DNA of 36,239 nt from Myxococcales bacterium (GCA_012797735.1 JAAZOP010000160.1:1-36239), one strand, 5' to 3'; counted from the first letter of the stretch, positions 1 through 8,977 are shown. The notes: generated by a model not told the origin, from the sequence alone. Made by a program: numbers and translations.

Positions 1-2
1 CC

Positions 3-857
3 ACCGCCGCGGCGCCCGCCTCGCCCGCCGCGCCGCCCGGAGCGGCGGCTCCGGCGCCGAGCGAGGCGTTGGCGCACGCCGAGTTCGCGGCCCACGCCGC
101 CTGCACCATCCCGCTGCTCGACATCGAGCCGCTGCCCGACTTCACGTCGTTCGGCCCGGTGGAACGCGAACCGCTGCGTTCGATCCGGCGCAAGGTCGCA
201 CGCAAGATGGTGACCTCCGCGATCCTCGCGCCCCACGTGGCGCACATGGACGAGGCGGACGTGACGCTCCTGGAGGAGTTCCGCCGGGAGGAACGGGAGC
301 GCCGCCGGGGCCAGCCGGGGGAGCACCTGACGCTGCTGGCGTTCGTGGTGCGGGCGGTCGTCGCGGCGCTGCGCGACGCCCCCGCCTTCAATGCCAGCGT
401 CGATCCGCTGCGCGAGGAGATCCTGTACAAGAAGTTCTACAACATCGGCATCGCCGTCGACTCGGGCCGCGGCCTGGTGGTGCCGGTGATCCGCGGCGCG
501 GATCGGAAGACGATCGTCCAGTTGGCGGAGGCGATCGAGGACCTGGCGCGGCGCGGTCGCGAGGGGAAGCTCGACGTCGAGGACCTCCGGGGCGGGACGT
601 TCACGATCACCAACGTCGGGCCGCTGGGCGGCACGGCGCTGATCCCGATCATCAACTACCCCGAGACCGCGATCCTCGGGATGGGTCGGGTGCAGGAGCG
701 GCCGGTCGTCCGGGACGGCCAGATCGTCATCCGCCGGATCCTGCCGCTGACGCTGGCGTTCGACCATCGCGTCGCCGACGGCGCGGACGCGGCCCGGTTC
801 GTCAACACGCTGACTCGTCTGCTGTCGGACCCGCGCGAACTGCTGATGCAGAGCTAG
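3..857 (+). CDS. 2-oxo-acid dehydrogenase E2 acyltransferase, 5' cut by window edge
   Basis: Dihydrolipoyl acyltransferase core of a pyruvate or branched-chain 2-oxo-acid dehydrogenase complex, which moves the acyl group from lipoyl to CoA. The reading frame is open from base 3 and begins in an Ala/Pro linker of the kind that joins lipoyl, subunit-binding and catalytic domains, so the lipoyl domain lies outside the window. The catalytic domain follows: PLRSIRRKVARKM, then GRGLVVPVIRGA, then GGTFTITNVGPLGG, and near the C-terminus the active-site motif FDHRVADG with its His codon near 765. The stop is 15 bp before the E3 start, which has its own ribosome site. An internal TTG at 69 lies in the linker and is not the true start. 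Which 2-oxo acid is used cannot be told without E1. Confidence 0.95.
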   Translation, partial: TAAAPASPAAPPGAAAPAPSEALAHAEFAAHAACTIPLLDIEPLPDFTSFGPVEREPLRSIRRKVARKMVTSAILAPHVAHMDEADVTLLEEFRREERERRRGQPGEHLTLLAFVVRAVVAALRDAPAFNASVDPLREEILYKKFYNIGIAVDSGRGLVVPVIRGADRKTIVQLAEAIEDLARRGREGKLDVEDLRGGTFTITNVGPLGGTALIPIINYPETAILGMGRVQERPVVRDGQIVIRRILPLTLAFDHRVADGADAARFVNTLTRLLSDPRELLMQS

Positions 858-872
858 GACGGGAGGTGCGCG

Positions 873-2294
873 ATGGTGATGGGGACCCCCCGGCAGGAGA
901 CCGAAGTCGCGATCGTGGGCGGCGGCCCCGGCGGCTACGTGGCCGCCATCCGCGCCGCGGACCTGGGCAAGGACGTCCTGCTCATCGAGGAGCGCCCGCG
1001 CCTCGGCGGCACCTGCCTCCTCGAAGGCTGCATTCCGTCCAAGACGCTGATCCACGCCGTCGATGTGCTCGCGGCCGCCAAGGAGGCCACCCGCTTCGGC
1101 GTGACGTTCGGAACGCCGAAGCTGGATCTCGCCGCGCTGCGCGACTTCGTCGGCTCGGTCGTGGGCGGCCTGACCCGGGGCGTCGATGGGCTGTTGCGAC
1201 GGCGCGGCGTCCAGGTGCTCCGGGGCCACGCACGGTTCACCGGTCCCCACACGCTGCTCGTCGAGGGCGACGAGCAGGCGACCGTCGAGTTCCGCCAGGC
1301 GGTCATCGCCGCCGGCTCGCGTCCGACGCCGTTCCCGCCGGCCGGCGATCTGCCCGTCTGGTCCTCGACCGACGCGCTCGCCGTGCCGGAGATCCCGCCC
1401 CGGCTGCTCGTGATCGGCGGCGGCTTCATCGGCCTCGAACTGGGACAGGTCTACGCCGGTCTCGGCTCGCAGGTCACGCTCGTCGAATCCTCCGCGCGGT
1501 TGCTCCCGGGCGCCGACCCGGACCTGGCCGAAGTCGTCGCGCGCCGGGCCGGCCGCACCTTCGCCGAAATCCTCGTCGGCGCGCGGGTCGCGGGTCTCGA
1601 ACGCACAGAGGCCGGGTTGGCGGCGTCCCTGGAGCGGGAGGGACGCACGGAGCGCCGGGAGGCGGAACGGGTGCTCGTCGCCGTGGGGCGCCGCCCGAAC
1701 ACCGACCGCCTCGGCCTGGAAACACTGGGACTGCAGACCGACTCGCGGGGCCGGCTCGCCGTCGGGGAGGACGGCCGGACCGCCGTCCCGCACGTCTTCG
1801 CGATCGGCGACGTCGTGCCGGGACCGATGCTGGCGCACAAGGCCTCCCGCGAGGCGAAGGTCGTCGCGGAGGTGATCGCCCAGCATGCGTCCGCGTTCGA
1901 CAACCGGGCGATTCCCGCGGTCGTCTACACCGACCCCGAGATCGCCTGGGCCGGTCTGACCGAACAGGAGGCGCGCGAGCGCAACGTGCCGGTCAAGGTC
2001 GGCCGGTTCCCCCTGCGTGCCCTCGGCCGCGCCTGGACCCTCGGTCGCACCGATGGCCTGGTCAAGATCCTCGCCGACCCGGAGTCGGGCCTGGTCCGCG
2101 GCGTCGGGATGGTCGGCCCCCAGGCCTCCGAACTGATCGGCGAGGCGACGCTGGCGATCGAGATGGGCGCGACGCTCGAGGACATCCTGGTGACGATCCA
2201 TCCCCACCCGACCCTCTCCGAGGCGCTGGTCGAGGCCGCCGAGGTCGCCGCCGGCACGCCCGTGCACGTGCCTCCGGCGCGCGGCGAGACATGA
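873..2294 (+). CDS. lpdA: dihydrolipoyl dehydrogenase (E3)
   Basis: FAD- and NAD-dependent oxidation of the dihydrolipoyl group on E2. The 473-residue length is normal for the family. Visible motifs: FAD-binding GGGPGG at residues 16-21; redox-active disulfide GGTCLLEGCIPSK with C48 and C53; a second dinucleotide fold VIGGGFIGLELG near residue 180; the FAD motif VFAIGDVV; and the C-terminal HPHPTLSEA with the catalytic His-Glu pair. A gggagg ribosome site at 861-866 supports the ATG at 873. It lies between E2 and a lipoate-ligase-like gene whose ATG overlaps its stop, so the three are probably one operon. Confidence 0.97.
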   Translation: MVMGTPRQETEVAIVGGGPGGYVAAIRAADLGKDVLLIEERPRLGGTCLLEGCIPSKTLIHAVDVLAAAKEATRFGVTFGTPKLDLAALRDFVGSVVGGLTRGVDGLLRRRGVQVLRGHARFTGPHTLLVEGDEQATVEFRQAVIAAGSRPTPFPPAGDLPVWSSTDALAVPEIPPRLLVIGGGFIGLELGQVYAGLGSQVTLVESSARLLPGADPDLAEVVARRAGRTFAEILVGARVAGLERTEAGLAASLEREGRTERREAERVLVAVGRRPNTDRLGLETLGLQTDSRGRLAVGEDGRTAVPHVFAIGDVVPGPMLAHKASREAKVVAEVIAQHASAFDNRAIPAVVYTDPEIAWAGLTEQEARERNVPVKVGRFPLRALGRAWTLGRTDGLVKILADPESGLVRGVGMVGPQASELIGEATLAIEMGATLEDILVTIHPHPTLSEALVEAAEVAAGTPVHVPPARGET

Positions 2295-2914
2295 CCACGG
2301 TCGCCGTCCTGCCCTACGACCGGGAGCAGGACCTCGTGGACGAGGTCCGGGCGGACGGGCGGCCGCGCGTGCGCGTCTACCGGCCGCGCGAGACGGCGAT
2401 CGTCCTGGGGCGCGGGAGCCGGCTCGAGGTCGAGTTGCGGCTCGCGGCGGTCGAGCGCGACGGCGTGCCGGTGTACCGCCGTCCCGGCGGCGGGTGCGCC
2501 GTCGTCCTCGACCCCGGCAACGTCGTGGTCGCGTTGGCCGAGCCGCAGGCTGCCCTGCCGCGCCCGCGCGAGCTGTTCGCCGCGTTCTCCGAACGGCTGC
2601 TCCGGGCGCTGGCGCGAATCGGCATCACCGACGTCCGGCGCGTGGACGCCTCCGACCTGGCGCGCGGCGACCGCAAGGTCGGCGGCGCTTGCCTCTACGC
2701 GCCGCGAGGCGCCGTGCTCTACACGGCGACGCTGCTGGTCGAGCCGCGGGTCGACCGGATCGAACGCTACCTCGCGCATCCGCCGCGCGAGCCGTCCTGG
2801 CGGCGAGGCCGCCGTCATGCGGATTTCGTCGGACGACTCGTCGATGGTCCCGGTTCCCCCACGGCGGCCGATCTGGCCGCCTCGCTCGAAACGGCCCTGC
2901 GCCCGGAGCCCTGA
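2291..2914 (+). CDS. lipoate-protein ligase A-like protein (BPL/LplA catalytic fold)
   Basis: 207 residues of the biotin/lipoate ligase fold. Seen: VYRRPGGGCAVVLDPGN (residues 61-77), matching the lipoate/adenylate-binding RRxxGGG...D.GN signature, and GDRKVGG (126-132), matching the catalytic-Lys segment (K129) of LplA, followed by a strand AVLYTATLLVE. The accessory C-terminal domain of E. coli LplA is absent, as in short LplA-like and LipM-type proteins. The ATG overlaps the lpdA stop by 4 bp (ATGA), so translation is probably coupled. The inference is that it loads lipoate or octanoate onto the E2 encoded just upstream. Whether it is a true ATP-dependent ligase or an acyltransferase is open. 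Confidence 0.85.
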   Translation: MTTVAVLPYDREQDLVDEVRADGRPRVRVYRPRETAIVLGRGSRLEVELRLAAVERDGVPVYRRPGGGCAVVLDPGNVVVALAEPQAALPRPRELFAAFSERLLRALARIGITDVRRVDASDLARGDRKVGGACLYAPRGAVLYTATLLVEPRVDRIERYLAHPPREPSWRRGRRHADFVGRLVDGPGSPTAADLAASLETALRPEP

Positions 2915-2990
2915 CCGGCCCGGCCGCGGAGCGGAAGCGCGGTCCCGGCGCCGCGCAACGCCCCTTCGCCGCGGAGTCCCGGGCGAGGGG

Positions 2991-3019
2991 TTGCCGGTGC
3001 CCGGCCCGGTGGTTAGACC
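2991..3019 (+). promoter_or_regulatory. candidate promoter of the flavoprotein gene
   Basis: TTGCCG at 2991-2996, 17-bp spacer, TAGACC at 3014-3019; transcription would start near 3026, about 35 bp before the ATG at 3061. The same TTGnnn/TAGAnn pattern recurs upstream of several other genes here. It lies in the 146-bp gap after the lipoate-ligase-like gene. Confidence 0.45.
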
Positions 3020-3060
3020 TGGATCCGTCGGGCCGTTCGGCTCGACCAGGGAGGGCGAGG

Positions 3061-4008
3061 ATGGTCGGGGATCGAATCCGCCAGCGGCTCGGCATCCGTC
3101 ACCCGATCGTCCAGGGCGGGATGATCTGGAACGCCGGCGCACGACTCGCCGCGGCGGTGTCCGAAGCGGGCGGCCTGGGCCTGATCGGTTCGGGATCGAT
3201 GGACCCCGACACGCTGCGCCTCCACGTGCGAAAAGCACGAACGCTGACCGCCGCACCGTTCGGGGTCAACGTGCCGCTCACCCATCGGCACGCCGCCGCG
3301 AACCTCGACGTCGCTCTGCAAGAGGGAGTGCGCATCTTCTTCACCAGCGCCGGATCGCCCGCGCCGTACCTGCCCCGGCTCCGGCAGGCCGGCGCCGTGG
3401 TGTTCCACGTCGTCTCCACACCGGACCTGGCGCGCAAGTGCGAGGCGCTCGGCGTGGACGGCATCGTGGCCGAGGGTTTCGAGGCCGGCGGACACGACGG
3501 GCGGGACGAACTGACCACGCTCGTCCTGGTGCCCCAGGTCGTGGCCGCGGTGCGCGTTCCGGTGTTGGCGGCCGGCGGCATCGCCACCGGCGCGCAGATG
3601 GCCGCGGCACTGGTCCTCGGCGCCGACGGCGTCCAGGTCGGCACGCGGTTCGCGGCCACGACGGAAGGTTCGGGACACGAGGCGTTCAAGCGCGCGATCG
3701 TCGAGGCGGGCGCGACGGCGACGCACCTGGTGCTCAAGAAGCTGATCCCCGTGCGCCTGATCGACAACGCCTTCCGCCGCCGCGTGCTCGAAGCCGAGGC
3801 GCGCGGCGCATCGGCCGACGAACTGCGGGAATTGCTCGGCCGGGGTCGCGCGCGCCGCGGGATGTTCGAGGGCGACCTCGAGGAGGGTGAACTGGAGGCC
3901 GGACAGTCGGCCGGTCTGGTCCGGGAGATCCGGCCGGCCGCGGAGGTCGTTGCGGAACTGGTGGAGGAGTGCGAGGCGGCGCTGCGGCGGGTGACGCAAC
4001 ACGAATAG
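3061..4008 (+). CDS. nitronate monooxygenase / NAD(P)H-dependent flavin oxidoreductase family
   Basis: FMN-dependent TIM-barrel protein of 315 residues in the 2-nitropropane dioxygenase / FabK family. Seen: RHPIVQGGMIWNA (residues 13-25) at the first strand; EAGGHDG with H145, the position of the conserved active-site His; and the phosphate-binding AAGGIATG (170-177) and GADGVQVGTRF (187-197). The ribosome site gggagggcgagg directly precedes the ATG. The family covers nitronate monooxygenases, enoyl-ACP reductase FabK and uncharacterised flavin reductases; the GGHDG motif favours the nitronate monooxygenase side but does not fix the substrate. It stands alone behind its own promoter and converges on a lipoprotein gene. 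Confidence 0.9.
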   Translation: MVGDRIRQRLGIRHPIVQGGMIWNAGARLAAAVSEAGGLGLIGSGSMDPDTLRLHVRKARTLTAAPFGVNVPLTHRHAAANLDVALQEGVRIFFTSAGSPAPYLPRLRQAGAVVFHVVSTPDLARKCEALGVDGIVAEGFEAGGHDGRDELTTLVLVPQVVAAVRVPVLAAGGIATGAQMAAALVLGADGVQVGTRFAATTEGSGHEAFKRAIVEAGATATHLVLKKLIPVRLIDNAFRRRVLEAEARGASADELRELLGRGRARRGMFEGDLEEGELEAGQSAGLVREIRPAAEVVAELVEECEAALRRVTQHE

Positions 4009-4011
4009 GCG

Positions 4012-4034
4012 AACGGCCGCTCGGCCCGGCCGTT
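4012..4034. terminator. bidirectional hairpin between convergent genes
   Basis: Perfect 8-bp stem (AACGGCCG/CGGCCGTT) with a 7-nt loop, 3 bp after the stop at 4008 and 18 bp before the stop of the minus-strand gene ending at 4053. There is no T-run, which is usual at this G+C. Position and stem support termination for both genes. Confidence 0.5.
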
Positions 4035-4052
4035 GCGCCACGGCGCAGAACG

Positions 4053-4607
4053 TCAGGATCCGGACCCGACGCGAGCCGGCTGCCGGCGCGGTCCGGGGTC
4101 GTCGCCGCAGAAGCCCTCGACGCACGCGGCCCGGCACATCTTCGGCGCGCACGCCAGCGACGGTCCGTGCGGACAGAAGATCCCCTCTGACACCAACGCC
4201 TTATACCCCTGCACCACCCGGTAGATACGGTCGGCGGTGGCCCGGTCGGACGTTCCGCCGCAGCCCGTGAAACCCTCGATGCCGCCGACGTAGCAGACGC
4301 AGTCGGCGTCGGCGGCGCACGGGGAGGGGAGGGTGGCGAGCGCGGCGACCAGCTCCCGGTGCAGTTCCTCGCAACGCGGATCGGCCGGGGGTTCCGCGTC
4401 GGCCGGTGGTTCCGCCGCCGGGGCGTCCGTCGCCGGCGCGACGTCGGGCGAGATGGCCTCCACCGGCGTCGAGACGTCCGTCGCGCCGGCCGGGACGGCG
4501 ACCGGGACGTCCGCCGCCGCCGAGGTCGTCCCCGGTGTGTCGGCACGGGAGCCCGCACGGGACGAGCAACCGCCGAGAAGCAGCGCGAGCAGGCAGGCGA
4601 AACGCAT
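4053..4607 (-). CDS. Cys-rich lipoprotein of unknown function
   Basis: 184-residue predicted lipoprotein. Signal peptide MRFACLLALLLGG then lipid-attachment C15. Residues 20-75 form an Ala/Pro/Asp-rich tether. The folded part (about 77-175) carries many Cys in a regular arrangement: CEELHRELV, CAADADCVCYVGG, a central helix, then CPHGPSLACAPKMC and ACVEGFC, likely disulfide-paired outside the cytoplasm. A strong ribosome site (ggaggaggtc) precedes the ATG at 4607. I do not recognise a named domain. It is divergent from the beta-helix gene at 4929. Confidence 0.85.
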   Translation of the reverse strand: MRFACLLALLLGGCSSRAGSRADTPGTTSAAADVPVAVPAGATDVSTPVEAISPDVAPATDAPAAEPPADAEPPADPRCEELHRELVAALATLPSPCAADADCVCYVGGIEGFTGCGGTSDRATADRIYRVVQGYKALVSEGIFCPHGPSLACAPKMCRAACVEGFCGDDPGPRRQPARVGSGS

Positions 4608-4928
4608 CGGGACCTCCTCCGCCGCGCGGGAACGGATCCCCCGATCGGCCCGTCGCGCCGCGGACCGCCCATCGTACGTGCGGGGCCGGCGGAGATCCAG
4701 CGGCGGCCGCCGGGGAAGTCGCGCGAAGACCGCCGCGCGACGGGTCCCCGGCCGCCGCTCGCCGCCGCGGCGCCGCGACGCCGTCCCGCGCGGAAGGTCG
4801 CGCGATCCGCAACGTCCCCCCGCGCGGAAGGACCGCTGCGGTCCGTCTCGCGCACCCGAAGGCCGGCGCGCGAGCATTCCCGTTGCCGCGGAGACGCCGG
4901 CGCGGTACACCGATCCCGGGAGGTCGCG
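4608..4928. other. 321-bp intergenic region between divergent genes
   Basis: It separates the minus-strand lipoprotein from the plus-strand beta-helix gene and must hold promoters for both. The ribosome site of the first lies within 4608-4620. A plausible promoter for the second is at 4883-4911. The rest is rich in CGCCGCG runs and I see no ORF, repeat or RNA gene in it. Confidence 0.6.
4883..4911 (+). promoter_or_regulatory. candidate promoter of the beta-helix protein gene
   Basis: TTGCCG at 4883-4888, 17-bp spacer, TACACC at 4906-4911. The start of transcription would fall near 4918, leaving a very short leader that still contains the gggaggt ribosome site ahead of the ATG at 4929. The -10 is a weak match. 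Confidence 0.35.
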
Positions 4929-7900
4929 ATGTCGCACTCGATCCGGTGCCCCGGTCGCCTGGCCGCCGTCGTTCCGCTCGCCGCCCTGCTCGCCGCGACC
5001 GCGCTCGCGCCGGCCCCTGCGGCGGCTGCGCCCCCCACCTGGCCCACCGCCCGGGAGGTCTGGACCGACGGTTTCGAAGGCCCGGGCCTGGACGACGCCT
5101 GGGAGGACTACGGCGAGGGCCGGATCGCCGTTCGCGCCGACGCCGCCCGGGCGCCGAGCGCCGCGGGTCTGGCCGTCGACCTCTCCGGCACCGGTCAGAC
5201 CTATCTCCAGCGCTGGCACATGACCGAATGGCCGCCCCTCGAGTATCCGCGCGACACCTACTTCCGCTTCTCGTTCCGCCCCCACGGCGCCTCGATCCCC
5301 GCCGGCGCGGACGCCGCGCTGCTGCGCGTGCGCGACACCGACTGGAACCTGATGGTCGGGTTGCGGCTGACGCAGGACGCCGCGGGCTACCACGTCGCCC
5401 TCGAGTTGCCGGACGGGTCGGTCGATGCGACGTCCTTCCTGCTGGACGACGACTGGCACACGATCGTCGTCGGCGTGCGCCCGCACGACTGGATCGGGCT
5501 GTGGGTCGACGACGGGGCGCCGCGCATCGTCGAGGGGGTCGAGCATGCGGCGGATTTCGTGCAGGTCCTGCTGCTCGGCAAGCCCGACGGCAACTGGAGC
5601 GGCCCGACGCCTTCCGGCACGGTCCACTTCGACGACCTGACGCTGCTGTTCGGCGCGTACCCGGAACTGTGGGTCGATCCTGCGGCCGGCGACGACGCGA
5701 ACGAGGGGAACGCCCGCGCGGCGCCGCTGCGGAGCCTGGCGCTGGCGGCGAAGCTGTCGGCGCCCGGCACCACGGTGCACCTCGCGCCCGGGGACTACCG
5801 CGAGTCCGTCGCGCTGCGGGTCGATGGGACGGCGGAGCAGCCGATCCGCTACGTTGCCGACGGCGGACGCGGCACCGTCCGGATCCTCGGGTCGGAGCCC
5901 GCGACCGCGGTGACCTGGTCCCGGCTGACCGACCCGGCCGAGATCGACCTGCCCGCCGGCGTCGACCTCGCGACCGCCGCGATCTGGAAGGCCGACCTCT
6001 CCCGCTACGCGCTCGAGGAACCGCCGAACTTCGTCGTCCTGCGCGACGGCGGCTCGGTCGTGCGGCTGACGGCCGCGCGCGAGCCCGACGAACGGATCGA
6101 CACGCCGTGGAAGCATCACGAGTTCTGGTGGGCCGCCGAGGGCGGCTCGGCGGTCACCACCTGCGAGCCGCGGGACGAGCCCGACTGCGACGCGCCGCAA
6201 CGCTCCGACCGCTGGCTGATCGACCGCCACGACGACCCCGAGCCCGCCGGCATCGAGCCCGGCAGCCTGGCCAGCCTCGGCGACGTCACCGGCGCGACGA
6301 TCTTCGTCAAGGACAACTGGAGCGGCCACTACACCTTCCGCCGCCGCGTCGCCGAGACCCCCGAGCCCGGCCGCGTGCGGCTCGAGGCGTTCCCCGACGC
6401 CTACACCGAGGGGTGCTGGTTCGACCACGACCCGGCCAACCCCGCCCTCGGCTGGCACTCCAAGTACTTCGTCGAAGGCCTGGCCAAGCTGCTCGACACC
6501 CCCGGCGAGTGGTACTTCGACGTCGCGACCGGCACGCTCTACGTCTGGACGCCGGACGGGCGGTCGCCCGCGGAGATCGGCCTGGAGTTCTCCGTGCGCG
6601 ACGTGGGGATCGATCTGTCGGGGCGTTCCTACGTCGAACTGCGGGATCTCGGCGTGCTGCTGTTCGACGAGACGGGGATCGAGGTGTCCAACGGCGGCGA
6701 GCGCGACCGTTCGCACGGCCTGCGGCTCGCCGGCCTCGACGTCGGCTGGGTGCGCTACGGCCTGGAACTGGCGCAGGAACCCGCGCGCGGCTCGCCCCCC
6801 GGCGTCCAGATCCGCGGCTTCACGCTGCGCGACTCGACCTTTCACGACATCGACACCGTGGCGATCTCGCACTGGGGCGGGTCGGGAGAGGACTTCGTGC
6901 GGCCCGGGATCACCGACGTGCGGATCGTGCACAACGAGTTCGCCCGGATCGGATTCCGCGAGAACGAACGGGGCGGCGTGGGGCTGTCCTTCGGGCGCGC
7001 CGATCACTTCCTGTTCGAGGCGAACCACGTGCACGACATCGCGCACTGCGGCGTCCACTTCTCCCAGGGCCAGACGGTCCCGGGCAACCGCGGCTACGAC
7101 CTCGCGCCCGACGAGGTGCTGACCGGGGACATCCTCGTGCGCGGAAACCTGATCGAACGGTGCGTGCGGAACGCCACCGACGCCGGCGGCCTCAAGTTCT
7201 GGGGCGCGACGCGCGACCGCAGCCACGTCTTCCGCGACGTGCTGGTCGTCGGCAACGTGTCGCGCGACAACGTCGGTTGGGCCTGGGTCTCCCAGCGGCG
7301 CGACAACTGGACCTATTTCGGCCGGGGCGGGATGGGCTACTACATCGATTTCGCCGGCGGCATCACCTTCTTCCGCAACATCGCCTGGAACAACGGCCTG
7401 GCCGGCTTCATGGCCAGCGGAAGCTGGATCGACCAGCCGGTCGTGCTGGCCAACAACACCATCGCCGGCTCGCCCCTCGGATACACGATGGGCGTCCGCG
7501 GCGCCTTCGCCGACGCCACCGTCGGCCTCGATGCCGTCAACACGCTCTTCCTGCACCTGCACCGCTTCGCCTACTCGATCGGCCAGCCGCAGATCCTGGC
7601 CGGCCGCGCGCGGCTCGACCACGACCTGTTCTGGGACTGCGGCTGGGAAACCTGGGAACACCATGCGCCCGGGCTGATGGCGGGGCACGTGGACGATTCC
7701 GGCTACCGCGAACTGCCCGCGCTGGCCGACGTGCAGGCGCTGGGGTTCGAGGCCGACGGGCGCGTCGAGGACCCGCGCCTGGCCGGCTTCGACCCCGCGC
7801 TGGCCTGGCCGGACTTCCGGCCGACCGCCGCGAGCACCGCCGTGATCGACACCGCCGGGCCGCTCCCCGACGCGCTCGTCGCCCTGCTGGAGAAGTTCGA

Positions 7901-8234
7901 GATGACCGACGGACGCCGCGGCGCGGCCCTCGACCGCGGCGCGCTCGAATACGACCCCGATCACCCCGACGCCCCGTTCGCGCTCGATGTCGGGCCCGGC
8001 GACGGCACGGCGCCGATCCGGACGCCGTGGGACGAGGGCTACGAGGACCCGCCGGTGCCGCCGCCGGGCGGCGGCGATTCCGGCTGCGGCTGCCGCACCG
8101 CCGGGACCCGAGGCGCGACCCGGTTCCCGGCGGCCCTGCTCGTCGCGGCGGCCGCGCTCCTCGCCGCGTCGCGACGGAATCGCCCCCTCCCGCGGCCCGC
8201 GCCTCGGGAGCGGCGGCGATCCGGCACGCCTTGA
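4929..8234 (+). CDS. secreted right-handed beta-helix protein with MYXO-CTERM-like C-terminus
   Basis: 1101 residues. A signal peptide (about 1-35, ending in an Ala-rich run) is followed by a concanavalin/LamG-like beta-sandwich (about 40-245, starting WTDGFEGPGLDDAWEDYG). A YPELWVDPAAGDDANEG segment opens a right-handed parallel beta-helix (about 250-980) with stacked motifs such as LRLAGLDVGWVRYGLEL, FEANHVHDIAHCGVHFS and VLANNTIAGSPLGYTMG. After a Pro/Gly-rich stretch, GGGDSGCGCRTAG (C1053, C1055) plus a hydrophobic segment and Arg matches MYXO-CTERM sorting signals, which direct surface attachment in Myxococcota. Unusually, about 20 basic residues follow the first Arg pair. The gggaggt site supports ATG 4929. 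Such folds are common in polysaccharide lyases and hydrolases; I infer glycan binding or cleavage but see no decisive catalytic motif. Confidence 0.85.
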   Translation: MSHSIRCPGRLAAVVPLAALLAATALAPAPAAAAPPTWPTAREVWTDGFEGPGLDDAWEDYGEGRIAVRADAARAPSAAGLAVDLSGTGQTYLQRWHMTEWPPLEYPRDTYFRFSFRPHGASIPAGADAALLRVRDTDWNLMVGLRLTQDAAGYHVALELPDGSVDATSFLLDDDWHTIVVGVRPHDWIGLWVDDGAPRIVEGVEHAADFVQVLLLGKPDGNWSGPTPSGTVHFDDLTLLFGAYPELWVDPAAGDDANEGNARAAPLRSLALAAKLSAPGTTVHLAPGDYRESVALRVDGTAEQPIRYVADGGRGTVRILGSEPATAVTWSRLTDPAEIDLPAGVDLATAAIWKADLSRYALEEPPNFVVLRDGGSVVRLTAAREPDERIDTPWKHHEFWWAAEGGSAVTTCEPRDEPDCDAPQRSDRWLIDRHDDPEPAGIEPGSLASLGDVTGATIFVKDNWSGHYTFRRRVAETPEPGRVRLEAFPDAYTEGCWFDHDPANPALGWHSKYFVEGLAKLLDTPGEWYFDVATGTLYVWTPDGRSPAEIGLEFSVRDVGIDLSGRSYVELRDLGVLLFDETGIEVSNGGERDRSHGLRLAGLDVGWVRYGLELAQEPARGSPPGVQIRGFTLRDSTFHDIDTVAISHWGGSGEDFVRPGITDVRIVHNEFARIGFRENERGGVGLSFGRADHFLFEANHVHDIAHCGVHFSQGQTVPGNRGYDLAPDEVLTGDILVRGNLIERCVRNATDAGGLKFWGATRDRSHVFRDVLVVGNVSRDNVGWAWVSQRRDNWTYFGRGGMGYYIDFAGGITFFRNIAWNNGLAGFMASGSWIDQPVVLANNTIAGSPLGYTMGVRGAFADATVGLDAVNTLFLHLHRFAYSIGQPQILAGRARLDHDLFWDCGWETWEHHAPGLMAGHVDDSGYRELPALADVQALGFEADGRVEDPRLAGFDPALAWPDFRPTAASTAVIDTAGPLPDALVALLEKFEMTDGRRGAALDRGALEYDPDHPDAPFALDVGPGDGTAPIRTPWDEGYEDPPVPPPGGGDSGCGCRTAGTRGATRFPAALLVAAAALLAASRRNRPLPRPAPRERRRSGTP

Positions 8235-8273
8235 GGCGAGGCCTCGCGGAACGTCCGGCGCGGCCGCAGACGC

Positions 8274-8942
8274 TCAGCCGCCGTGATCGATCACGTACTC
8301 GACGACGCCGTCCGGGTCCGGAAGGGAGAACTCCACGTCCGCGCAGGTCTCGCCGAGGAGGTACTCGTCGCAGGGCGACGAGCCGCCGCGACCGGTGCCC
8401 CAGCAGAAGCGGGCCGAGTAGGTTCCCGCGGGCACCGGCTCCGGCGCCTCGCACGGATGATCCCCGCACGCGCCGTCGGTCGTCCACTTCCGGCCGTCCC
8501 ACAGGTACTCGACCCCCGCGCTGCCGGCAACCAGCTCGCTGAGCTGCGCGCAGGGCGCGCCGCAGACCGAGCACGCGGGACACTCGGCGCAGTCGCAGAT
8601 CGCGCAGTTCTCGGCCTTGGCGAACGGGGTCCCGCGGTCCGAGAGCGTCAACCAGTGGCCCGACGTCGAGGAAGGCTCGAAGGAGGCGACGTAGAGCGTC
8701 TCGGGGATGTCCGAGACCAGGCGCAGCACGAAGCGCGTGGGGAACGGCGGCGCGAGGGTCTCCTGGGCGGCGTCGTCGGGTCGGACATCGAGCGTCTCCG
8801 CACCGGTGTCGTCCGGCCGCGCATCCGCGGCATCCTCGTCGTCCCCGCCGGAGGAGGAGTAGCAGGCCGGGCCGCAGAGGGCGGCGGCGAGCAGGCCGAC
8901 GAGCGTCGTTCCAACGGTGCGGGAATCGGGTAAGATGCGCAT
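8274..8942 (-). CDS. Cys-rich lipoprotein of unknown function
   Basis: 222-residue predicted lipoprotein: short signal peptide with a lipobox ending at C27 (LCGPAC), then an Asp-rich tether (DDEDAADARPDD), then a globular part. Its centre holds a dense Cys knot, CAICDCAECPACSVCGAPC, at about residues 112-130, and the C-terminal half has further Cys (ACGDHPCEAP, FCWGTG, SPCDEY, TCADVEF), suggesting disulfides or a metal site. There is no Shine-Dalgarno before the ATG; a promoter-like pair places the transcript start on the ATG itself. It faces the preceding beta-helix gene tail to tail and is divergent from the chalcone-isomerase-like gene. No family recognised. Confidence 0.8.
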   Translation of the reverse strand: MRILPDSRTVGTTLVGLLAAALCGPACYSSSGGDDEDAADARPDDTGAETLDVRPDDAAQETLAPPFPTRFVLRLVSDIPETLYVASFEPSSTSGHWLTLSDRGTPFAKAENCAICDCAECPACSVCGAPCAQLSELVAGSAGVEYLWDGRKWTTDGACGDHPCEAPEPVPAGTYSARFCWGTGRGGSSPCDEYLLGETCADVEFSLPDPDGVVEYVIDHGG

Positions 8943-8948
8943 GCCTGC

Positions 8949-8977
8949 ATGTTGGGCGAGTGCGGCCGGAGCGTCAA
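8949..8977 (-). promoter_or_regulatory. candidate leaderless promoter
   Basis: On the minus strand TTGACG (8977-8972), 17-bp spacer, CAACAT (8954-8949), then six bases and the ATG at 8942. A start 6-7 bp after the -10 falls on the ATG, consistent with the missing ribosome site. The -35 is close to consensus and the -10 is moderate. Confidence 0.45.

Noticed and set aside
4053-7964. Minus-strand open frame of about 1300 codons across the beta-helix gene
   Set aside because: It is a mirror of the plus-strand gene caused by high G+C (few stops). Only its last 184 codons have a signal peptide, a ribosome site and sensible composition.
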